Shown here: piece after piece, positions 25,316-33,970 of the stretch
How the letters are laid out: each line of letters opens with the position of its first letter
Position numbering within the stretch: the first letter of the stretch is position 1
Assembly (NCBI GenBank): GCA_025450195.1
Contig: JANWHW010000012.1
Location: 1-64,000 of the forward strand
DNA: 64,000 nt
Direction of reading: 5' to 3'
DNA from: Solirubrobacterales bacterium
Lineage (GTDB): Bacteria > Actinomycetota > Thermoleophilia > Solirubrobacterales > 70-9
Position numbers and translations under genes: made by a program
Notes under the pieces: generated by a model
The model's database searches: none
What the model saw: the letters and a program-made list of their open reading frames with translations, nothing else
What the model was told of the DNA's origin: nothing

Positions 25316-26575
25316 ATGTTTATGGGAAAGGTCGTCGACATCGACTCGACTTCTCGCCGCAAGCGAGGCAAAGGCCGGAAACGTCCTTCTAAGACCGCTC
25401 TCGTCCTGGGCGGCGGTGGCTTCACCGGTGGGGTCTATGAGATTGGTGCCCTCCGCGCACTGGATCTGCTCGCGGTCAACAGCACCGTCAACGAATTTGA
25501 CATCTACGTCGGCACGAGCGCCGGCTCTTTCGTGGCCTCGATGCTCGCCAACGGGGTAACCCCCGACGAGATGATGCAGGTGATCAACCGGCGCATTCCT
25601 TCTGAGCTCGAGGACCTCGACCTGGGCAAGGTCCTCAAACCCAACTACCTCGGTTTTGCCCAGAAGGCGGCGATGTTGCCATTGCGGACCCTCGAGTTGG
25701 CGCGCAGTCTGGTGCGGATGGGGGAGTTCTCAGCGATGGATGTCGGCGTCGGGTTGGCCGAGGCGCTGCCAACTGGCTTCTACTCGGGCGACGGGATCGC
25801 CAACTACGTCCAAGCGGCGCTCTCTGAAGACGGTCGGGTCGATGACTTCCGACTGCTCGACCGTGAGCTGTACCTGACCGCGACCGACCTCGATACCTGC
25901 GAGCGGATCGTTTTTGGCGAGGAGGGCTGGTCCGATGTGCCGATCTCGAAGGCGATCCAGTGCTCGACCGCGCTGCCGATTGTCTATAAGCCAGTCGACC
26001 TGAAGGGGCGGCAGTTGATCGACGGCGGCGTGCGCTCGACCACCAATGTCGATGTAGCGGTCGAGAAGGGCGCCAAGTTCATCATCGTCGTCAACCCGCT
26101 CGTCCCTTTCGTCAACGATTTCGAGAAGACGATTCCGACAATCTTCGGCACCCGCGTGCGCCGCGTCTCCGACATGGGCCTGCCGGCGATCGCGAACCAG
26201 ACCTTCCGGCTGATCGCTCATGCACGCCTGCACCAGGCGGTCGAGCAGTGGCAGGAGAAGTACCCGGACGTCGACATCATCTTGGTCGAGCCCGAGCCCA
26301 ACGACGAGCTGATGTTCGGAACGCCGATCATGGACTACTCGCGCCGGCTCAAGATTGGACAGCACGGGTTCGAGTCGGTCACGGCGACTCTCGCCAAGGA
26401 CTACGAGCGTTACAAGGAGATAGCCGAGCGCCACGGCCTCGAGATCTCCCAGCGCCGGGTGCGCCGCGTCGTCGAGCGGGCGGCCGAAGAGGAGCCCGAG
26501 CAGAGCTCAGCCTGGCGCCGTGTTCTCGAGCAGACTACGTCGGCTCTGCTGCGCCAGTCCGGCGAGGCCTCCTAG
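25316..26575 (+). CDS. Patatin-like phospholipase
   Basis: LVLGGGGFTGGVYEIGAL, GTSAGS, DGGVRSTTNVDVA. Confidence 0.93.
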   Translation: MFMGKVVDIDSTSRRKRGKGRKRPSKTALVLGGGGFTGGVYEIGALRALDLLAVNSTVNEFDIYVGTSAGSFVASMLANGVTPDEMMQVINRRIPSELEDLDLGKVLKPNYLGFAQKAAMLPLRTLELARSLVRMGEFSAMDVGVGLAEALPTGFYSGDGIANYVQAALSEDGRVDDFRLLDRELYLTATDLDTCERIVFGEEGWSDVPISKAIQCSTALPIVYKPVDLKGRQLIDGGVRSTTNVDVAVEKGAKFIIVVNPLVPFVNDFEKTIPTIFGTRVRRVSDMGLPAIANQTFRLIAHARLHQAVEQWQEKYPDVDIILVEPEPNDELMFGTPIMDYSRRLKIGQHGFESVTATLAKDYERYKEIAERHGLEISQRRVRRVVERAAEEEPEQSSAWRRVLEQTTSALLRQSGEAS

Positions 26576-26623
26576 TCACAGATCCCTTTGGCCCATCTGA
26601 CTTCGTCGATAGCTGGGCGCTGC

Positions 26624-26770
26624 GGGGAGTCGGTTGGTCCCCCTGGTGAATGTCGCCGAAGGCGGCGAAATGCAATCTGTCTTCTGCGCGGCGAAGCCGC
26701 GCACCTCATTTGGAGCTAAGCGCGAAGCGCGTGCGACTCAATTCACCCAGGGGGACCAACCGACTTCCCC
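26624..26770. repeat. Long inverted-repeat element with three internal hairpins
   Basis: Arms 26624-26651 and 26741-26770 (~28 of 30 aligned, two single-base indels); inner hairpins gtcgcc-gaa-ggcggc, tgcgcggc-gaa-gccgcgca, gcgc-gaa-gcgc. Confidence 0.85.
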
Positions 26771-26777
26771 TTGTGGT

Positions 26778-28559
26778 TCAGCCTGCGTAGAGCTTCTCTA
26801 TCTCCTGCTCGTGCTTGGCGGTGACGACGGCGCGCTTCACCTTCAACGTCGGCGTCAACTCGCCGCCCTCCTGGGAGAGATCGCGCCCGAGGATCGTGAT
26901 CTTCTTGACCTGCTCGACGCGCGCAAACTTCTCGTTGATCTTGGCGACGTGATCTTCGATGCTCTGGTGAATCTCGTCGTTGAGAGCAAGCTGCTCCGGA
27001 TCCTCCGGTAGGCCGTGATCTTTGGCGTAGGCGACCGCTTCTTCTGGGTCGAGGGTGACCAGCGCCACCAGATAGGGCCTGCGGTCTCCGATCACCACGC
27101 ACTGCGAGACAAGCGGGTGCTGCTTGATTTCGTTCTCGAGGTTCGCCGGGGTGATGTTCTTGCCACCGGCCGTGATGATGATGTCCTTCTTGCGGCCGGT
27201 GATCTTGATGAAGCCGTCTGGGTCCATCTCCCCGATGTCACCGGTGTGCAGCCAACCATCGACGATCGTCTCGCGGGTTGCCTCCTCGTTCTTGTAGTAA
27301 CCCTGGAAGACGTTCGGCCCCTTGACGAGGATCTCGCCATCCTCGGCGATCTTCACCTGGCAACCGGGGAAGGGCTTGCCGATCGTGCCGATCTTGAAGT
27401 CGTCGGGGGTGGAGATCGTCGCCGCGGTTGAGGTCTCGGTCATTCCCCAGCCCTCGAGTACGAGCACTCCGGCTGCGTCGAAGAAGCGCAGGATGTCGGG
27501 GTTGATCGGCGCTGCGCCTGAGACCGCGAGGCGAAGCTTGCCGCCGAACAGGCCACGAATCTTCGAGAGCACCTGCTTGTCGGCGAAGGCGTATTGCTTG
27601 CGCAACAGGAAGCCAGGCTCTTTACCTGCCCGTTCCACCTCCCGCATCTTGCCGCCGACCCGCATCGACCAGTTGAAGATCGCCTTTTTGAGGCCGCCGG
27701 CTTTTTCAACGCCGCTGGTGGCCATCGTGTAGATCTTCTCGAAGATTCGCGGCACCGATGGGAAATAGGTGGGTTTCAGTTCAGCGAGGTTCGGCATGAT
27801 CTTGAGCGGGTCTCGCTCCCAGTAGGCGAGCGTCGCGCCCAGGTCGAAGCTTCCAAGCTGGATCAGCAGGGCAAAGGAGTGGGCGAGCGGGAGGTAGAGG
27901 TAGGTGACGTCTTCCTCTTCGATGACGCTGGTCTCGTTGACCATGTTGAGCATCGCCCGGTAATTGCCGTGGGTGATGACGCAGCCCTTGGGTGGGCCGG
28001 TCGTCCCCGACGTGTAGATGAAGGTGCAGACGTCCTCCGGCGTAACGGCGCTCCAGCGCTTCTCCCACTCGGAGGCGTCACCAGCCGCTCCCTTGCTGGC
28101 GAGGTCGTCGAGGGACGTCGTGTCGTCGCTCGAGCCCGTCATCAGGACGATGTGCTCGAGCAGCGGAAGCCGGTCGCGGACCTTGCGGATCTTCTCCAGT
28201 TGCTCGTCGTCCTCGACCATGACCACCTTGGCGTCGGAGTTCTCCAGTACGTACTGGCACTCCTCGGGGGAATTCGTCTGGTAGATCGGGACGACGGTCG
28301 CTCCGATCGAGAGGGCGGCGAAGTCGCAGTAGGTCCACTCGGGGCGCGTGTTGGCGAGAATCGACACCTTGTCGCCCTTCGCGACGCCCAGTGCCATCAA
28401 CCCCAGTGCAAGGGAGCGGACGGTGTCACGAACCTCGTCGAAGCTTCGCGTAATCCACCCATCGCCCTCCTTGTAGCGGATCGCAGGCGCGCCGCCGTAC
28501 ATCTCCGCGGCACGCGGCAACAGGTCCGCGAGGGTGGCGGAATGGGTTCCCCGTTCCAT
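26778..28559 (-). CDS. Long-chain acyl-CoA synthetase (AMP-binding)
   Basis: FIYTSGTTGPPKGCVITHGNY; GWGMTETSTAATIS; DGWLHTGDIGEMDPDGFIKITGRKKD. Confidence 0.95.
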   Translation of the reverse strand: MERGTHSATLADLLPRAAEMYGGAPAIRYKEGDGWITRSFDEVRDTVRSLALGLMALGVAKGDKVSILANTRPEWTYCDFAALSIGATVVPIYQTNSPEECQYVLENSDAKVVMVEDDEQLEKIRKVRDRLPLLEHIVLMTGSSDDTTSLDDLASKGAAGDASEWEKRWSAVTPEDVCTFIYTSGTTGPPKGCVITHGNYRAMLNMVNETSVIEEEDVTYLYLPLAHSFALLIQLGSFDLGATLAYWERDPLKIMPNLAELKPTYFPSVPRIFEKIYTMATSGVEKAGGLKKAIFNWSMRVGGKMREVERAGKEPGFLLRKQYAFADKQVLSKIRGLFGGKLRLAVSGAAPINPDILRFFDAAGVLVLEGWGMTETSTAATISTPDDFKIGTIGKPFPGCQVKIAEDGEILVKGPNVFQGYYKNEEATRETIVDGWLHTGDIGEMDPDGFIKITGRKKDIIITAGGKNITPANLENEIKQHPLVSQCVVIGDRRPYLVALVTLDPEEAVAYAKDHGLPEDPEQLALNDEIHQSIEDHVAKINEKFARVEQVKKITILGRDLSQEGGELTPTLKVKRAVVTAKHEQEIEKLYAG

Positions 28560-28616
28560 CGCGGGGGAGTCTAGTTAACGCCTGACACCTCGTGCCGGTC
28601 GCGTGTTAGGGCTCTG

Positions 28617-28802
28617 CTAGGCGGCTTGAGCCGGCTGTTCCTCCGGTGGGCTCGATGACTGTCGCAGCGAAGACCGAAACAGCGATTTGTCGATACGGCC
28701 ATGGAAGATCGGGATGCCCATCTCCACGCATTTGCCGATCACCTCCTGCTGCTTCATGTGAAGCTCATCGGCCAGCTCGGACGGGGTCAGGTGATTGGCC
28801 AC
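28617..28802 (-). CDS. Small protein resembling an IF-2 N-terminal-type helical domain
   Basis: 61 aa LTPSELADELHMKQQEVIGKCVEMGIPIFHG; sigma70-like promoter TTGACA-N16-TAAATA upstream on the minus strand. Confidence 0.6.
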   Translation of the reverse strand: MANHLTPSELADELHMKQQEVIGKCVEMGIPIFHGRIDKSLFRSSLRQSSSPPEEQPAQAA

Positions 28803-28838
28803 TGGGGACCTCCCGGTAGGTGAAATCGAGTAGACGAA

Positions 28839-28866
28839 TATTTACCTCTGAGGGCGGACGTGTCAA
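28839..28866 (-). promoter_or_regulatory. Housekeeping-type promoter for the 61-aa gene
   Basis: Minus strand: TTGACA (28861-28866) N16 TAAATA (28839-28844). Confidence 0.5.
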
Positions 28867-28942
28867 TGCCTACGGTCGATCCGTCCCGGCGATCCCTGCA
28901 TGCTGCGCCGATCGCAGGCTTGGGGCGAGCCATAATGCTTCG

Positions 28943-29668
28943 GTGTCCGAAGCCGCAGCAACGCCAATCCCTCGTCGTGGCCGGCTCTGGGTGGTCGTGC
29001 TTCTCGCTCTTGCCGTGGGAGTTCTCAGCTACGCGATCGTCAACATCTCGACCCAGAAGGCCGGGCGGGAAGTCGTCCAGGTAGCCGGCATCGGCGAAAC
29101 GCAGGAGGTCTTCGGCGGGGTTCCGCAGGAAGGCGATCGGGTCGGGTCCGCCGATGCTCCAGTCTCGATCCAGGTTTTCAACGACCTCCAGTGCTCGAGC
29201 TGCCGCGCCGGCTTTTTGGCCCCGATCCCCGACCTTGTCGAAGACTACGTCCGGCCCGGCGACGTGAAGCTTTTGCTGCGCCACTACTCGGTTGCGCGGA
29301 ACGCGTTGGAGCTCGGCTTCTTTGCGGCTGAGGCAGCTGCTCAGCAGGGCTATGGCTGGCAGTACACCTACCTGTTCTTCCACAACCAGGACGAGGCGGA
29401 GCGGTTTGGGATCGACGAAGAGTTCCTGGAAACTCTGGCCGGCTCGATCGGAGAACTCGACGTTGGCGAGTGGCACAGGTACCTCGAGGACGAGAGCGGC
29501 CCCGACGGAGCCATCACCTCGACGCTCGAGGGCTATGAAGAGCTGGGCACCGAGCTTGGGATACGCGCCCGGCCCGCGGCGATCGTAAACGGCCCGCGGG
29601 GCACCCGCATCCTCCAGGACGACCCGAGCCTCGGGCAGATCGAACGCGCAATCGAGGCCGTGCGGTGA
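28943..29668 (+). CDS. DsbA-like thiol oxidoreductase, membrane-anchored
   Basis: N-terminal TM; VSIQVFNDLQCSSCRAGFLAPIP (CxxC thioredoxin fold); GTG start inferred. Confidence 0.82.
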   Translation: MSEAAATPIPRRGRLWVVVLLALAVGVLSYAIVNISTQKAGREVVQVAGIGETQEVFGGVPQEGDRVGSADAPVSIQVFNDLQCSSCRAGFLAPIPDLVEDYVRPGDVKLLLRHYSVARNALELGFFAAEAAAQQGYGWQYTYLFFHNQDEAERFGIDEEFLETLAGSIGELDVGEWHRYLEDESGPDGAITSTLEGYEELGTELGIRARPAAIVNGPRGTRILQDDPSLGQIERAIEAVR

Positions 29669-29726
29669 AGAGCGGGCTCTGAAGCGTTCTCTCTTCGTCG
29701 CGGCTGATGCGGTTTAAGCTCAACGT

Positions 29727-30299
29727 ATGAGCAAGATGCCGGTTTCTCCCCTGGGAGCGGCAATACGGGTCGGGCTCATCGCCGGACTTGCGATGTTGCT
29801 GCTTGACCCGCCATCGCTCACGCGGGTGAATGGACTGCTGGTGCTGCTGGTGGGGGTCGTCGCGTTCGTGCTGATTACCGCCTGGCTAACGGTGATGCTG
29901 ATTGGCGACGAGATCCCCGAGCAGCAGTTCCGCCGGATCGCCGATCGCAGCGAGATGCTTTCCGAGCTGCCGCCGACCGAAGCGCAGCCGAGCGCGTTCG
30001 ACGAACTGGTGATCTCCGCCATCGACGACCTGCCGGAGGAATTGCTCGAAGTTGTCGAGGAGATCCCGATTCTCGTTTCCCACCGCGGCCACGAGCACCG
30101 TGCCTACGGCCACTACATTGGCGACACCGTCGCTCGAGACAACTACCGAGACCACATCGTCATCTACCAGGACACGCTCGAGCGTGACTTCGGCCACGAC
30201 CCCGAACTGCTGCGGGCGCAGGTTGAGCGCACGGTTCGCCACGAGATCGCCCACCACCTCGGCTGGGGTGAGCGTGGCGTTCGCGACCTCGGACTCTGA
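29727..30299 (+). CDS. Membrane-anchored zincin-type metallopeptidase family protein
   Basis: N-terminal TMs; VERTVRHEIAHHLGWGERGVRDLGL (HExxH). Confidence 0.75.
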   Translation: MSKMPVSPLGAAIRVGLIAGLAMLLLDPPSLTRVNGLLVLLVGVVAFVLITAWLTVMLIGDEIPEQQFRRIADRSEMLSELPPTEAQPSAFDELVISAIDDLPEELLEVVEEIPILVSHRGHEHRAYGHYIGDTVARDNYRDHIVIYQDTLERDFGHDPELLRAQVERTVRHEIAHHLGWGERGVRDLGL

Positions 30300-30340
30300 C
30301 GGCCCGCGGCTGAGAAGCGGCGGGGTTGGAGATGCAAATA

Positions 30341-30414
30341 TCGGGGCGCCCGGATTTGAACCGGGGACCTCACCGACCCGAACGGTGCGCGCTACCAGGC
30401 TGCGCCACGCCCCG
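30341..30414 (-). tRNA. tRNA-Pro (anticodon CGG)
   Basis: Reverse complement CGGGGCGTGGCGCAGCCTGGTAGCGCGCACCGTTCGGGTCGGTGAGGTCCCCGGTTCAAATCCGGGCGCCCCGA folds as a cloverleaf; CCA not encoded. Confidence 0.95.
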
Positions 30415-30504
30415 AAGTGGGCCGATTATCTCAGAGCGATCGTCAGTGGGGGTTGAGGGGCGAGCGCCGCTACTTTGGCTCCCGCGCCGGTTCCAGACTG
30501 TGCC

Positions 30505-31593
30505 ATGACCCGAAAGATTGCCCTCATCGCAGCGATTCTGACGATCGTGGCTGCCGCTTCAGCCAGGGCCGAGGGATTGGCGCCACCGGGTTTCGTGGGT
30601 ATCTCTCCACAGTCGGGGCCTTCGGAGTCCGACTACGGTCTGATGGAGAGGGCTGGTCTGACCAGCTTACGGCTGCCGCTCAACTGGTCCCATGTGGAGG
30701 AGTTCAGCCCCTATGCCGCTGAACCGGACTGGTCGGGCTTCGATCGCGGCGTGGAGTTGGCCGCGATCTATGGGATGCGGGTGTTCCCCTTCGTCTCGAG
30801 CACACCCACATGGGTGGCGTCTGAGTTTCGGCAAGAACCCGCGGATGGCTATTGGCAACGCCAAGGGTGGACGACCTTCCTGGGGCGAGCCGTGCGCCGC
30901 TATGGCGTGAACGGCATCTTCTGGCAGAAGCACCCCGACCTGCCGTATCTACCGGTCGAGGCGTGGGAGATATGGAACGAGCCGAACATCGTCACCTTTG
31001 GGACCGTCGACCCAGGGCGCTTTGCCCGGCTGATCCGGGTTTCGGGACGGGTCCTGAGACGAAACGACCCCGGCGCAAAGCTGATCATGGGCGGGCTGTT
31101 CGGACGCCCGCTGCAAGTGCCTCCGAACATGCAATCCGGGGAGTTTCTCTCCCGCGTCTACCGGGCGCGCCAGGTGAAGAAGTGGTTTGACGGCGTTGCG
31201 CTTCACCCTTACGTTTCCAACGCCGCGGCCATGCGTGGGCAGATCCGCAACCTCCGCCGGGTGATGCGGGTCCACAATGACGCCAGGACGTCCCTCTACG
31301 TCACCGAGATGGGCTGGGGCTCCGACAGCTTCGAGTCGCGATGGGAGCGAGGCCTGAGCGGTCAGGCCGAAGAGTTGGACCGGGCCTTCTCGATGCTTGC
31401 CAACCACCGCCGAGCCTGGCGAATTGGGGGCGTTTGGTGGTTCTCCTGGGCAGACGCATCCAGCGCCTGTCAGTTCTGCGACTCGGCGGGCCTGCTCACC
31501 GAGGCGCGTGAGGCAAAGCCCGCCTGGTACCGCTTCAACGCTTGGACCGGCGGCGACGCGGAAGCCGTGCCGCGTGCTGCTCTGGGCGATTGA
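30505..31593 (+). CDS. Secreted glycoside hydrolase-like TIM-barrel protein
   Basis: Signal peptide; GLTSLRLPLNWSHVEE, EAWEIWNEPN, LYVTEMGWGS. Confidence 0.8.
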   Translation: MTRKIALIAAILTIVAAASARAEGLAPPGFVGISPQSGPSESDYGLMERAGLTSLRLPLNWSHVEEFSPYAAEPDWSGFDRGVELAAIYGMRVFPFVSSTPTWVASEFRQEPADGYWQRQGWTTFLGRAVRRYGVNGIFWQKHPDLPYLPVEAWEIWNEPNIVTFGTVDPGRFARLIRVSGRVLRRNDPGAKLIMGGLFGRPLQVPPNMQSGEFLSRVYRARQVKKWFDGVALHPYVSNAAAMRGQIRNLRRVMRVHNDARTSLYVTEMGWGSDSFESRWERGLSGQAEELDRAFSMLANHRRAWRIGGVWWFSWADASSACQFCDSAGLLTEAREAKPAWYRFNAWTGGDAEAVPRAALGD

Positions 31594-31654
31594 CCCGTTC
31601 GACTCGCGGGTAGGAGATCTGCGAACCCCGCGAATACGACGAACGGAGGAAGTT

Positions 31655-32161
31655 ATGGAGGTTGCCTCCAGCAAGGGAATCTTCGATAGCGCCAACCTGG
31701 AGGCCCGCGAGCACGTGGTTGACCTGCTCCGCAGGGCCTACTGGATGGAGATCGAGACCGTGATGAGCTATCTGGCGGCGTCCACCAACCTGGACGGCGT
31801 GCGGGCGCAGGAGATCAAGGAGTCGCTGGCCGAAGACGTCGAGGAGGAGCTGAGCCATGCGAAGCGCTTTGCGGCGCGGATCAAGGAGCTCTACGGCGTG
31901 GTCCCGGGCTCCGAAGACTTTGCGGCCGAGCAGTCCTTCCTGCAACCCCCCGAGGAGCAGACCGACACAGTTCACGTGATCAGGGGCGTGATCAAGGCAG
32001 AGACCGGGGCAATCGAGCACTACACCCGGATCGTCGAGGTCACCGACCAGGTGGACCCTGTTACCCAGGACATGGCGATTGAGATCCTCCACGACGAGCA
32101 GGCCCATCGCCGCCTCTTCGAGGGATTCCTTCGCGAGTACGAGGTCGAAGGCATCTCCTGA
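31655..32161 (+). CDS. Ferritin-like/bacterioferritin-family protein
   Basis: Repeated ExxH helices: EEELSHAKRFAARIKELYG ... EILHDEQAHRRLFEGFL; SD ggagga upstream. Confidence 0.82.
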   Translation: MEVASSKGIFDSANLEAREHVVDLLRRAYWMEIETVMSYLAASTNLDGVRAQEIKESLAEDVEEELSHAKRFAARIKELYGVVPGSEDFAAEQSFLQPPEEQTDTVHVIRGVIKAETGAIEHYTRIVEVTDQVDPVTQDMAIEILHDEQAHRRLFEGFLREYEVEGIS

Positions 32162-32212
32162 GTTGACGGCCCACTTCGGGCTGCAATCAATGCCGGTCGC
32201 GCTGGGGAAATC

Positions 32213-33082
32213 ATGGATTTGATGCGACCTGCGCGCGCCTTTGACCGGCTTCAGCAGCGCCATCGCGCCCTGGCGCTCCCAATGGCGGTCGGCAAGAAGT
32301 TCCATGACGATCAGGGCGGCAACCTGAGTGCGCTGATCGCCTACCGCGCCTTCTTCTCGCTATTCCCGCTGCTGCTATTGCTGACCACGATCGTCGGCTA
32401 CGTGCTCGCCGGCGATCCAGAGCGCCGCCGCTCGGCTGTCGACTCAGTTCTTGCACAGCTCCCGGCGATCGGCGAGCAGATACAGGTGCGCTCCCTGCAA
32501 GGGAGCGGTGTAGCCCTTGCCGTCGGAATCGTCGGGTCGCTGTGGGCGGGGCTCGGCGTGGTGCTCGCCGCGCAGGAAGCTCTCAACAGCGTTTGGGGAG
32601 CCAAGCAAGGCAAGGGCCCCGGCTTCCTTGCCTCACGCCTGCGCTCACTCGCCCTCCTGGCGGCGCTCGGCACGCTGGCGCTCCTCTCCACCGCCGTATC
32701 GGGCCTGGTTGGGGGCGGGGTATTGGCTGGGATATGGGGGGTAGGGGTCTCGCTTGCGCTCAACGTGCTCGTCTTTGGCGCGCTTTTTGTCCTGCTGACG
32801 AGCGTCCCGGTCGCGATGCGGGTGCTTCTCCCCGGGATTGTCGTCGCGGCGGTTGGGTGGGCTGTGCTGCAGGTCGTCGGCGGCTACTTCGTTTCCCATC
32901 AGATTCGCGACGCCGGGCCTGCCTATGGCACATTCGCTCTCGTCCTCGGTCTCTTGGTCTGGGTCCAGATCGGAGCCATGCTCACGGTCCTCAGCGCTGA
33001 GCTGAACGTCGTGTGCGAGCGAGGTCTATGGCCGCGCAGTTTGTTGCGGGCGCCAACGGGTAGAGGGGGAAAGCGCAAATAG
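32213..33082 (+). CDS. YihY/BrkB-family membrane protein
   Basis: DDQGGNLSALIAYRAFFSLFPLLLLLTTIVGYVL; multi-TM. Confidence 0.9.
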   Translation: MDLMRPARAFDRLQQRHRALALPMAVGKKFHDDQGGNLSALIAYRAFFSLFPLLLLLTTIVGYVLAGDPERRRSAVDSVLAQLPAIGEQIQVRSLQGSGVALAVGIVGSLWAGLGVVLAAQEALNSVWGAKQGKGPGFLASRLRSLALLAALGTLALLSTAVSGLVGGGVLAGIWGVGVSLALNVLVFGALFVLLTSVPVAMRVLLPGIVVAAVGWAVLQVVGGYFVSHQIRDAGPAYGTFALVLGLLVWVQIGAMLTVLSAELNVVCERGLWPRSLLRAPTGRGGKRK

Positions 33083-33192
33083 GCCCACCGGCCCGAATTC
33101 CCAGCGGCTTTCACCGGGGATTTCCTACCTGGTTTCCGCTTGGGTGAAAAGACCGACCGTTCCCCCACGGAGAGGCGATTTGGCCGGTGGGC
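33083..33192. repeat. 11-bp perfect inverted repeat bounding a 110-bp potentially structured intergenic region
   Basis: gcccaccggcc (33083-33093) / ggccggtgggc (33182-33192); nested tttcacc/ggtgaaa. Confidence 0.7.
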
Positions 33193-33229
33193 ATAACCCA
33201 CAGCTCACGCCATGACGAGGAGGACTTCA

Positions 33230-33277
33230 ATGTCTGACCAGCCGCAGGACAGGGTAGGGATGAGGAATCAGCCATGA
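33230..33277 (+). CDS. Putative 15-aa upstream ORF (MSDQPQDRVGMRNQP)
   Basis: ATG preceded by gaggagg; stop overlaps the next ATG as ATGA. Confidence 0.4.
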   Translation: MSDQPQDRVGMRNQP

Positions 33278-33510
33278 CCATCGCCGGAGCGATTTTCCTG
33301 ATCGCTGTGGGGGCGATCCTGCGATATGCGACCAACCTCCACGTCGAGGGGGTCAGCATCGACACCGTCGGTCTGATCCTGATGATCGCCGGCGTTGCGG
33401 GTCTGATCCTCTCCTTCTTCCAAGAGGCGATCTGGTCTGAGCGCGCCCGTCGTCGCGAATCGGTGGCGATCGAAGAACGCGGCGAACTGCCACCACCCCC
33501 ACGGTACTAG
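33274..33510 (+). CDS. Small two-TM protein (DUF6458-like)
   Basis: MTIAGAIFLIAVGAILRYATNLHVEGVSIDTVGLILMIAGVAGLILSFF. Confidence 0.7.
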   Translation: MTIAGAIFLIAVGAILRYATNLHVEGVSIDTVGLILMIAGVAGLILSFFQEAIWSERARRRESVAIEERGELPPPPRY

Positions 33511-33556
33511 CGCGAAACGAACGACAAGAAGAGGCAAAAGAGGGAAGGAACCCGCC

Positions 33557-33790
33557 TCAGCCGTGACGAACGACCATCGGCTGGAAGGCTTTCCACCAGC
33601 CTTCGTCCAGCACCGCGTGTTTGACGAGCTCCAGAGGAAAACCCTCCTCGTTCTGCAGCTCGTAGGTGATGACCGATGGCTGGGTTACCTCGTGATCGAT
33701 TGCGACTATGTGGGCGATCAGCACGTAGGGCGGGCGGCTCAGCCAGCGCTCGCCGGGGCGTGGGACTGACTGCGTGTCGATCATGGGCAT
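33557..33790 (-). CDS. Hypothetical protein, candidate SigB-type regulon member
   Basis: 77 aa ORF with GTTTTG-N14-GGGTAC immediately upstream. Confidence 0.6.
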   Translation of the reverse strand: MPMIDTQSVPRPGERWLSRPPYVLIAHIVAIDHEVTQPSVITYELQNEEGFPLELVKHAVLDEGWWKAFQPMVVRHG

Positions 33791-33793
33791 TCA

Positions 33794-33819
33794 GTACCCT
33801 GGCCCGGTAGTCGCAAAAC
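33794..33819 (-). promoter_or_regulatory. SigB/SigF-type promoter motif
   Basis: Minus strand GTTTTG (33814-33819) N14 GGGTAC (33794-33799). Confidence 0.6.
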
Positions 33820-33830
33820 GGCTTGGATCG

Positions 33831-33878
33831 CACTCCGGGGTGGACTTGTGGTGTCATTCCGGGGTGGACTTGTGGTGT
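33831..33878 (+). repeat. Two tandem 24-bp repeats
   Basis: cactccggggtggacttgtggtgt / cattccggggtggacttgtggtgt (23/24 identical). Confidence 0.9.
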
Positions 33879-33970
33879 GGCGGGCGGTACTGTCTTTTGA
33901 GTAGTGATCGGGAAAGGGTGACCGTGCGGGTCGTTCTCGAACTTGGGATTCGCTACCAGCTGGGAGGCCA

